Shown here: positions 1 to 5,188 of the stretch, piece by piece
How the letters are laid out: every line of letters starts with the position of its first letter
Numbering within the stretch: position 1 is the stretch's first letter
From: Candidatus Treponema faecavium
Lineage (GTDB): Bacteria > Spirochaetota > Spirochaetia > Treponematales > Treponemataceae
Reading direction: 5' to 3'
DNA: 13,964 bases
Assembly: GCA_019113455.1 (NCBI GenBank)
Contig: DXHG01000019.1
Location: 1-13,964, forward strand
Program-made: the position numbers and the translations under genes
Notes under the pieces: generated by a model
What the model saw: only the letters and a program-made list of their open reading frames with translations
Database searches by the model: none
Told to the model about the DNA's origin: nothing

Positions 1-136
1 TTTTTGCAATGCGCGCGCCTTCTGTGTGCAGCGCCTGCGCCGCAAGCTCAACGGTCGCGCTTGATACCGCGAATTCCTGTATTTTATCGGCATAGCCGTA
101 CTGCGCAAGATATTCCCTTACCTGTGTAATTGCCAT
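1..136 (-). CDS. YbaK/EbsC-type aminoacyl-tRNA deacylase, N-terminal part (cut by window edge)
   Basis: Only the first 45 codons lie in the window; the rest runs off the left edge. I chose the ATG at 136-134 because AAAGGA (143-148 read on the minus strand) sits 6 nt upstream. The residues read MAITQVREYLAQYG, then an EFAVSSATVELAAQAL stretch and GARIAK. This 'S-S-A-T-V-E-x-A-A-x-x-L ... A-R-I-A-K' pattern is typical of the start of YbaK/prolyl-tRNA-synthetase-associated domain proteins, which hydrolyse mischarged aminoacyl-tRNAs in trans. The catalytic core is outside the window, so substrate (Cys-, Ala- or other tRNA) cannot be judged. It lies 19 nt after cbiC and is probably the fifth gene of the dtd-cobQ-cobO-cbiC operon. 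Family assignment is fairly safe; exact function is open. Confidence 0.75.
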   Translation of the reverse strand, partial: MAITQVREYLAQYGYADKIQEFAVSSATVELAAQALHTEGARIAK

Positions 137-155
137 TGTATGTCCTTTTTCGTTT

Positions 156-788
156 TTACTGTGCGGCTTTATATAATAGCGCATTGCAGATTGCCGCTGC
201 AACCGTGCTCCCGCCTTTTCTGCCCGATGTGATGATGTACGGAACGGGAGAGGCCGCAAGCTGCTCTTTTGCTTCTTCCACGTGAACAAAACCTACCGGC
301 ACGCCTATGACAAGCGCGGGCGTGAATGTGCGGTCCTGCATGAGCGCGCACAGGCGCATGAGCGCGGTGGGCGCGTTGCCGCACACAAACACGACCGGTT
401 TTTCCGTATCGGCGTATATGCGCGCCATTTTATTTACCGATTCCTGTGCGCGCGTTGTGCCATGCCGTGCTGCGGCGTCTGCAACGTCCTTGTCCGCCAT
501 ATAGCAGGCGGCGCTGATATGCAGCGCCGCGCACGTCCGCTTGTTTATGCCGGCAAGCGCCATGTTTGTGTCTGTGATGATAACCGGCGCGGCTGTCTGA
601 AAGAGCGTTGCCGCCTGCTCACAGACGCCGTGCGAGAACTGCATGATGTGCGCGAAATCAAAATCAGCCGTTGCGTGAATGACGCGGAGAATGATGTCTT
701 TACAGTCGTGTGCAAGCGTTATGCCGCGTCCGGTAAGCTCCGCCTGAATAATCCGCATACTTGTTGCTTCTATTTCGTGTGGCAGCAT
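156..788 (-). CDS. cbiC: Cobalt-precorrin-8 methylmutase (precorrin isomerase)
   Basis: This 210-aa protein has the usual length of CbiC/CobH, which moves a methyl group from C-11 to C-12 of the corrin ring to give cobyrinate (or hydrogenobyrinate in the aerobic route). Visible family motifs are RVIHATADFDF at 35-45 with the expected catalytic His38, ITDTNMALAGI (71-81), GNAPTAL (137-143), GVPVGFV (162-168) and SGRKGGSTVAAAI (188-200). The open frame extends 60 codons further upstream, but I chose the ATG at 788-786. The family N-terminus begins there, GGAG (795-798) lies 6 nt upstream, and the longer form would overlap most of the cobO 3' end. It starts 13 nt after the cobO stop, so co-transcription is likely. 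CbiC (anaerobic, cobalt already inserted) is preferred over CobH from the neighbours, not from a diagnostic residue. Confidence 0.92.
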   Translation of the reverse strand: MLPHEIEATSMRIIQAELTGRGITLAHDCKDIILRVIHATADFDFAHIMQFSHGVCEQAATLFQTAAPVIITDTNMALAGINKRTCAALHISAACYMADKDVADAAARHGTTRAQESVNKMARIYADTEKPVVFVCGNAPTALMRLCALMQDRTFTPALVIGVPVGFVHVEEAKEQLAASPVPYIITSGRKGGSTVAAAICNALLYKAAQ

Positions 789-801
789 ATCGTGCTCCAG
801 G

Positions 802-1326
802 CTAGTATTCAATGCCCGCCCGTGCGGGTACGTGTAAGTCAAATGGGTGTTTTTCTTTGACAAGGCGCGTGCAGTAGTCGGCGCGTGAACGCATCCATTC
901 GGGCGCATCTCTGCCGGTAAGCACGAGCTCGGTGTTTTCCGGCGGCTGGATGACAGTCTTTTGTACAAGCGCTTCGTCTATAAGGCCGTACGCGCAGGCG
1001 GCGGTTATTTCGTCAAGGATGAGCATGCCGCAGTATCCGGCATACGCCAGATGGAGCGCCTGGCGCAGGTGCCGATCGTGCATGGCTTTGGTAGCGGCTT
1101 TTTCTTCGTTAGTCATGTGAGAGGCAAAATGGTTTCCCGCCTTGCCGCGGAACACAGTAACGCCGGAGACCCCGCGCAGCATATCGATTTCGCCGCTTGA
1201 GCCGCTTTTGAGAAACTGTACGATGACGATGCTCTCGCCGTGCGCTGCCGCGCGCAGGGCAAGGCCCATTGCGGCAGTTGTCTTTCCTTTGCCGTCCCCA
1301 TAATAGAGATGTACAAACCGCTTCAT
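802..1326 (-). CDS. cobO: Corrinoid adenosyltransferase (CobA/CobO/BtuR type)
   Basis: The 174-aa protein matches the CobA/CobO/BtuR family, which transfers the 5'-deoxyadenosyl group of ATP to cob(I)alamin or a cobyrinate precursor in the cytosol. The P-loop GDGKGKTT is at 10-17, followed by a Walker-B-like MLILDEI (101-107), ELVLTGRDAP (133-142), KEKHPFD (157-163) and the family C-terminus ARAGIEY. Nothing is missing. The ATG overlaps the cobQ stop codon (ATGA, 4 nt), and AGGAAG (1331-1336 on the minus strand) serves as ribosome site within the cobQ 3' end, so translational coupling is likely. It is unrelated to the PduO and EutT adenosyltransferase families. Synonyms are cobA and btuR; I use cobO because of the biosynthetic context. 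Confidence 0.93.
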   Translation of the reverse strand: MKRFVHLYYGDGKGKTTAAMGLALRAAAHGESIVIVQFLKSGSSGEIDMLRGVSGVTVFRGKAGNHFASHMTNEEKAATKAMHDRHLRQALHLAYAGYCGMLILDEITAACAYGLIDEALVQKTVIQPPENTELVLTGRDAPEWMRSRADYCTRLVKEKHPFDLHVPARAGIEY

Positions 1327-2831
1327 TCGCCTTCCTCAATAATACGGTACACGCGTTCCATGTCAAGGCTTGCGCGGAGCGCTGCGGCAAGCGTGTCGTA
1401 CTGCTGTTCCTTAAACGCGCGGTAACTTGCGATGTCAGGCAGCTGCTGGGCTGCCTGCGTGTTTCCGGTGATGACGCGGTGCAGCGCCTGTACGATATGG
1501 GCCGAGTCAAAAAGTCCGTGCACATAGGTGCCCAATACGTTTTGCGTGCTGCGCGTTCCCTGCTTGTGCAGCAGCGGCTCGGCATGGCCGCTCTCCGTTG
1601 TTATTCCCATGTGTATTTCGTACCCGTCATACGGCAGGCCGGAAAGCGGCGCAAAGCAGCCGTGCAGTACGGGCAGCGCGCCGCGTGCCTGTGCGGTGCG
1701 CTTGCGTGCCTGAAACTCCGTCTGCACGGGAAGCAGGCTTAAGCCTTCCTCGCAGTCGGCGCCGCGCTGTTCCGCGCCTGCGCTGTCGCGCACCAGCGTA
1801 CCGAGCATCTGAAAACCACCGCAGATGCCGATGCAGGGCGTGCCATGCTCCGCAACCTGTCGGCATAGTTCGTGCGCAAGACCGCTTGATTTAAGCCAGC
1901 GCAGGTCGCCGATAGTGTTTTTTGTGCCGGGAATCACGATAAGATGCGCGCCTGCAAGCTGTTCGGGTCTCGTGCAGTACGCGATATCCGTGTCGGAAAG
2001 CCGTTCAAGCGGATGCAGATCCGTAAAATTGGAAATATGCGGCAGTGCGATAACCGCTATCCGATACGCGCCGCGCCGCTGCCCGCTGCCCGCCGTCAGC
2101 CGCTCTGAAAGACTGTCTTCGTCGTCGAGCGCGATTGGCAGATATGGTATGACGCCGAGCACAGGTATGCCGCTTTTTTGTTCAAGCACGGCGGGAGCGT
2201 TTGCAAGCAGCGATACGTCTCCGCGGAAGCGGTTTATGATAAAGCCTTTTACGCGCCGCTTTTGTTCCGGCGTGATGAGCGCCGCCGTGCCGTAGAGGCT
2301 AGCGAACACGCCGCCGCGGTCTATGTCTCCGGCGATGAGCACCGGCGCGTGAATAAGTTCAGCAAGCCCCATATTCACAATGTCGTCCTGCTGCAAATTG
2401 ATTTCTGCGGGGCTGCCCGCTCCTTCTGCAATGATAACATCGTATTCCTGTGCGAGCTCATCGTAGGCGCGCTCGATAAGCGGTATGAGCGTTTTTCTGA
2501 AACCGAAGTATTCGCGCGCGCTCATGACTCCGCGGGCTTCTCCGTTTATGATAACCTGGCTCCCCATGTCTCCGGTCGGCTTGAGCAGTATCGGGTTCAT
2601 GAGCACGGAAGGCTTGATGCCCGCTGCCTCCGCCTGCATGATTTGGGCGCGCCCCATTTCCTTGCCGTCTGGTGTTACGCCGCTGTTGAGCGCCATGTTC
2701 TGGCTTTTAAACGGCGCGACGCGGAAGCCGTCCTGCGCGAGTATGCGGCAGAGACCCGCGGTGATAAAACTTTTTCCGGCGTTTGACGAGGCGCCCTGTA
2801 TCATGAGCGGTTTTGCGCGGCGTTCTTTCAT
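1323..2831 (-). CDS. cobQ: Cobyric acid synthase (glutamine-dependent)
   Basis: This 502-aa enzyme amidates four side chains (b, d, e, g) of adenosylcobyrinic a,c-diamide using glutamine and ATP. The N-terminal half is a MinD/dethiobiotin-synthetase-like ATPase domain beginning MIQGASSNAGKSF (about 10-22), with APFKSQNMALNSG (39-51) and AEGAGSPAEINL (135-146). The C-terminal half is a class-I glutamine amidotransferase: IPGTKNT (300-306), nucleophile Cys337 in CIGICGGFQMLG, GYEIHMG near 404-409, and His438 in GTYVHGLF. Length is normal. I start at ATG 2831-2829, one base after the dtd stop, rather than at the in-frame TTG at 2843 inside dtd; neither has a strong Shine-Dalgarno, so coupling to dtd is likely. 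cbiP is the name in the anaerobic pathway. Confidence 0.95.
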   Translation of the reverse strand: MKERRAKPLMIQGASSNAGKSFITAGLCRILAQDGFRVAPFKSQNMALNSGVTPDGKEMGRAQIMQAEAAGIKPSVLMNPILLKPTGDMGSQVIINGEARGVMSAREYFGFRKTLIPLIERAYDELAQEYDVIIAEGAGSPAEINLQQDDIVNMGLAELIHAPVLIAGDIDRGGVFASLYGTAALITPEQKRRVKGFIINRFRGDVSLLANAPAVLEQKSGIPVLGVIPYLPIALDDEDSLSERLTAGSGQRRGAYRIAVIALPHISNFTDLHPLERLSDTDIAYCTRPEQLAGAHLIVIPGTKNTIGDLRWLKSSGLAHELCRQVAEHGTPCIGICGGFQMLGTLVRDSAGAEQRGADCEEGLSLLPVQTEFQARKRTAQARGALPVLHGCFAPLSGLPYDGYEIHMGITTESGHAEPLLHKQGTRSTQNVLGTYVHGLFDSAHIVQALHRVITGNTQAAQQLPDIASYRAFKEQQYDTLAAALRASLDMERVYRIIEEGE

Positions 2832-2832
2832 G

Positions 2833-3270
2833 CTACTTTTCAAGCAGAATCGTTACGGGGCCGTCATTGACCTGCGTTATCTTCATATCGGCGCCGAATA
2901 CGCCTGTCTGAACGCAGAGCCCAAGGGAACGCAGCCGCTCGGCAGTGTACTCATAGAGTGCGCGGGCTTTGTGCGGCTGCTCCGCCTGTTCAAAGCCCGG
3001 GCGGTTCCCGCGCGAACAATCGGCAAGCAGCGTGAACTGCGAGACAAGCAGCAGCTCACGATTGAGTGAGCGCGCCGAGAGATTCATTTTGTGCTGACTG
3101 TCTTCAAAGATACGCAGATTTGCGATTTTTTGTGCGATGCCGTCCGCCTGCTGCTGTGTGTCTCCGACGGCGATGCCGAGATACACGACAAGACCTGCTC
3201 CGGTGCGGGAGACAAGCTCTTCGTTTACGTGCAGACTGGCGCAAAGCACGCGCTGTACAACGGCTTTCAT
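2833..3270 (-). CDS. dtd: D-aminoacyl-tRNA deacylase
   Basis: The 145-aa protein is a full-length DTD (D-Tyr-tRNA(Tyr) deacylase family), which removes D-amino acids and glycine from mischarged tRNAs. Family signatures are MKAVVQRV at the N-terminus, SQFTL (77-81, with the conserved Thr80) and the C-terminal NDGPVT (135-140), whose Gly-Pro pair is the cross-subunit cis-Pro chirality filter. The start is well supported: a strong AAGGAGG (3275-3281 on the minus strand) lies 4 nt upstream of the ATG. It is the first gene of the minus-strand run into cobQ, cobO, cbiC and the YbaK-type gene, with a promoter candidate at 3292-3320. The link to cobalamin genes is positional only; I know of no mechanistic connection. 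Confidence 0.95.
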   Translation of the reverse strand: MKAVVQRVLCASLHVNEELVSRTGAGLVVYLGIAVGDTQQQADGIAQKIANLRIFEDSQHKMNLSARSLNRELLLVSQFTLLADCSRGNRPGFEQAEQPHKARALYEYTAERLRSLGLCVQTGVFGADMKITQVNDGPVTILLEK

Positions 3271-3291
3271 GCGCCCTCCTTATGTACGAAA

Positions 3292-3320
3292 AGCATAGCG
3301 GGAAGCGCGCTTGTATGCAA
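3292..3320 (-). promoter_or_regulatory. Candidate sigma-70 promoter of the dtd-cobalamin operon
   Basis: Read on the minus strand, TTGCAT (3320-3315) and TATGCT (3297-3292) are separated by 17 nt. The -10 box matches consensus at 4 of 6 and the -35 box at 3 of 6. Transcription would start near 3285, giving a leader of only about 15 nt before the dtd ATG. This leaves no room for a cobalamin riboswitch if the promoter is right. Confidence 0.45.
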
Positions 3321-3333
3321 GCGGGATTTTTTT
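3308..3333 (+). terminator. Terminator-like hairpin, plus strand
   Basis: CGCTTG (3308-3313), a TATG loop and CAAGCG (3318-3323) form a 6-bp stem followed after three bases by seven T (3327-3333). It looks like a short intrinsic terminator for plus-strand transcription, yet no plus-strand gene lies upstream. It may block antisense transcription out of the operon. It also overlaps the candidate -35 box of dtd, so it could instead be incidental to that promoter. Confidence 0.3.
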
Positions 3334-3337
3334 TCTT

Positions 3338-3363
3338 TCAGCCTGCGGCTGGGGCTTTTTTTT
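3338..3363 (+). terminator. Second terminator-like hairpin, plus strand
   Basis: CAGCC (3338-3342), a TGC loop and GGCTG (3346-3350) are followed by GGGC and nine T (3355-3363). An alternative pairing is AGCC (3339-3342) with GGCT (3352-3355), directly next to the T run. The stem is short but GC-rich. It has the same direction as the preceding element, and again no plus-strand gene is upstream. Confidence 0.35.
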
Positions 3364-3385
3364 GTTATTCTCGGTAAGTTGTTTT

Positions 3386-3412
3386 AGAGCACCTCTGTTT
3401 CAGAGGTGCTCT
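3386..3412. repeat. Perfect 12-bp inverted repeat with 3-nt loop
   Basis: AGAGCACCTCTG (3386-3397) and CAGAGGTGCTCT (3401-3412) are exact reverse complements around TTT. The stem would be very stable in RNA. No T tract follows on either strand (CCTCCCTCC on plus, AAAAC on minus), so it is not a standard intrinsic terminator. Both neighbouring genes are transcribed away from it. Confidence 0.7.
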
Positions 3413-3440
3413 CCTCCCTCCCTAAAATAAATTATGGAAA

Positions 3441-3515
3441 ATAAGAAGAAAAAAAGCCGCGTGCAAACGCAGTAAACACCCCGCAGTGAACTGCAAACGC
3501 AACACTGCGCGTGCA
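3441..3515. repeat. Degenerate intergenic repeat, copy A
   Basis: This stretch aligns in the same orientation with 12845-12918. Both start ATAAGAA, reach an exact TGCAAACGCAG after 21 nt, share CGCAG and CTGCAAA further on, and end near TGCGCGTG. The match is imperfect, with about a one-base offset late in the alignment. TGCAAACGCA occurs twice within this copy (3462 and 3492). It lies upstream of the XRE gene; copy B lies upstream of leuB. Confidence 0.45.
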
Positions 3516-3672
3516 GCATAAACAGCACCCTGTGCTCCGAATAGAGGATTGCTTTTTTTGGGGCATAAGCTTTATGCGTATCACGGGATATAAATCGGAC
3601 TGACTGCATGGAGTGCGGTTCAGACGACGGAATGCAGTGCGGCGTTTTTGGTATTTTTTTATAACTATTGTG

Positions 3673-3701
3673 TTACCTCTGCGCTGTTATGTGGTTATAT
3701 T
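3673..3701 (+). promoter_or_regulatory. Candidate promoter of the XRE gene
   Basis: TTACCT (3673-3678) and TATATT (3696-3701) are 17 nt apart. The -35 box is weak (3 of 6) and the -10 box good (5 of 6). The surrounding TTATATTATAC is AT-rich, and the gene starts about 40 nt after the predicted transcription start. Confidence 0.4.
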
Positions 3702-3748
3702 ATACGGAGAAGAAAAATCAGTTATTTTAAAACTTAAAGGATTAGTAC

Positions 3749-4087
3749 ATGACAGAACAGGAAGTACGAGAACGGTTAAGCCAGAATATTAAACGCTGCA
3801 GAGCGCTGCATGGGTGGTCGCAGGTAAAGCTGGCTGAAAAGCTTGAGGTGTCTGCAAATTTTATTGCCGACATAGAAACAGGAAAAAGCTGGATTTCATC
3901 AGTAACACTGACAAAGCTTGCAAATATTTTTGAAACTGATGTATGCAACTTGTTTATGCCGCTTGTTACCTATGACGATCAGTCTCGCGAAGTGGTTGAT
4001 CAATTCGCGCGGGATGCTGTTTCAACCGTGCGCACGTCGATAGAACGCCTGCGGGATGAATACTTAAAGCAGCGCGGTTCAACATAA
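3749..4087 (+). CDS. XRE-family helix-turn-helix transcriptional regulator
   Basis: This 112-aa protein has a Cro/C1-type helix-turn-helix over about residues 10-70: LSQNIKRCRALHGWSQVKLA, then SANFIADIETGKSWISSVTL and KLANIF. The C-terminal 40 residues (EVVDQFARDAVSTVRTSIER and on) look helical and may mediate dimerisation. There is no membrane segment. AAAGGA (3736-3741) lies 7 nt before the ATG and settles the start. The OmpA-domain gene follows 60 nt downstream on the same strand, so the two may be co-transcribed, although a -10-like TATACT (4124-4129) in the gap could give the second gene its own start. Targets are unknown. The DNA-binding fold is clear; any specific role is not. Confidence 0.88.
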   Translation: MTEQEVRERLSQNIKRCRALHGWSQVKLAEKLEVSANFIADIETGKSWISSVTLTKLANIFETDVCNLFMPLVTYDDQSREVVDQFARDAVSTVRTSIERLRDEYLKQRGST

Positions 4088-4147
4088 TACATTTCAGCAG
4101 TAGTTTTTGTTTGTTTTTCATAGTATACTGAGTACAGGGCAGGTATC

Positions 4148-5188
4148 ATGAAAAACACGGGTATTATACTATTGCTGCTGTGTGTGTGCAGTGCTGCGAT
4201 AGGGCAGGAGCAAGATGAGTACGGTTTTTTGCTGTTTGAACTGAACGACACTGCGTTTGTGCGTCCCGATCTTGCTGCTGAACAGCTTGACGGTCTTGCA
4301 CAGACACTTTCTGATCTTGATTTGCATGACGGACAGATTCATGTCGTTGGGTACGCAGCAAAAGTCGACAATCATATCAACGAATGGGTGCTGTCCCGGG
4401 AGCGCGCACAGAAAGTTATTGACGAATTGGTGCAGCGTAATATACCGGCGCGGTATTTCGCGCCGGCTGAGGGACTCGGCTCAACCTACCGCTGGGGAAA
4501 CAATCTTTCCGAACAGGAGCGGCGCAGAAATCGGCGCGTTATCGTGCTTGTTGACACGCCTCGGGTTCCCGCCGCTTTGGCGGATGAGCCGGTTGTTGCC
4601 AATACGCTGCCGCAGCTGGCTGCTGTTGCTGTGACTGATTCCGGTGCAGGAACGGAAGAAAGCGGCGCTGCCGATAGACTGGCGGCACAATCTTCCTATA
4701 TTCTCATTTCTCCGCCGCTTGAAGGTATGACCGAAGAATCAACTATCAGCGATTATGAAAACATACGCCGCGAAATGACGCTGCATCCTGAATACGCAGC
4801 TCTTGCTCGGGGCGAAACGGCGTCAGCGGTCGGCGCCTCGCCGTCCGCGCAGGCAGGCTCGGCAGGTTCCGAAGCGGCGGCAGAGGGAGCCGTTTCTGAC
4901 GCGCGAACAGCGCGCCGCGAGTCTTCTGGAACGGATGCGCGCACGGTCGGCTCTGACGGAGCAAACTTTGCTGCTGATGCCCGAAAAACATCTGAAACAG
5001 TATCAACGCTGTCTTCTGATGCTGCGCAGGGACAGGCAGGCATTGCTTCCTGGTCAGACGGTCTGCTGGGGTTTACACGCTGGATGCTGATTATTATCGG
5101 AATTGCCATTGCGGGCGTTATAGTGTGGAGTATCGCGTCTGTGTATATCTGCGGCAAGCGGCGCGGTGAAGATCAGCGGTCGGAATGA
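4148..5188 (+). CDS. OmpA-domain protein with C-terminal membrane anchor
   Basis: The 346-aa protein starts with a signal peptide (about 1-19, MKNTGIILLLLCVCSAAIG). An OmpA-like domain follows at about 27-136, with VVGYAA (66-71), LSRERAQKV (82-90) and NNLSEQERRRNRRVIVL (118-134). The Asp of the usual peptidoglycan-binding GHTD motif is replaced by Ala71, while the Arg of the LSxxRA helix (Arg86) remains, so diaminopimelate/ornithine binding may be altered. Residues about 140-300 are a low-complexity Ala/Ser/Glu/Thr linker. A single hydrophobic helix (about 312-335) then precedes a basic tail GKRRGEDQRSE. The implied topology is a periplasmic OmpA domain held on the inner membrane by a C-terminal helix, not an outer-membrane barrel or lipoprotein. 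A weak AGGG (4136-4139) is 8 nt before the ATG. The 3' end overlaps the convergent MATE gene by 16 nt. Confidence 0.8.
   Translation: MKNTGIILLLLCVCSAAIGQEQDEYGFLLFELNDTAFVRPDLAAEQLDGLAQTLSDLDLHDGQIHVVGYAAKVDNHINEWVLSRERAQKVIDELVQRNIPARYFAPAEGLGSTYRWGNNLSEQERRRNRRVIVLVDTPRVPAALADEPVVANTLPQLAAVAVTDSGAGTEESGAADRLAAQSSYILISPPLEGMTEESTISDYENIRREMTLHPEYAALARGETASAVGASPSAQAGSAGSEAAAEGAVSDARTARRESSGTDARTVGSDGANFAADARKTSETVSTLSSDAAQGQAGIASWSDGLLGFTRWMLIIIGIAIAGVIVWSIASVYICGKRRGEDQRSE

Larger units (their letters stand above)
3271..3748. other. Long divergent intergenic region between dtd and the XRE gene
   Basis: I find no convincing gene in these 478 nt. A 69-codon minus-strand frame at 3400-3609 has low-complexity Cys/Phe-rich content and no family look. 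The region holds the dtd promoter, two plus-strand terminator-like hairpins (3308-3333, 3338-3363), a perfect 12-bp hairpin (3386-3412), one copy of a degenerate repeat (3441-3515), a short dyad GCATAA/TTATGC at about 3563-3577, and an XRE promoter candidate (3673-3701). No cobalamin-riboswitch B12 box was seen on either strand. Confidence 0.6.

Noticed and set aside
282..860. Plus-strand 192-codon frame opposite cbiC
   Set aside because: It lies antisense to the well-conserved cbiC, is rich in Arg and Cys, and has no family look. It is a shadow frame of GC-rich coding sequence.
789..968. 60-codon N-terminal extension of cbiC
   Set aside because: It would overlap the cobO 3' end in another frame, has no homologous look, and the internal ATG at 788 has its own ribosome site.
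3400..3609. 69-codon minus-strand frame in the dtd-XRE intergenic region
   Set aside because: Its sequence is low-complexity, with Phe, Cys and Ile runs from T-rich DNA. It has no family resemblance and overlaps the perfect hairpin and the degenerate repeat.
3271..3748. Possible cobalamin riboswitch before the operon
   Set aside because: No B12 box or matching multi-stem structure was seen, and the promoter candidate leaves too short a leader.
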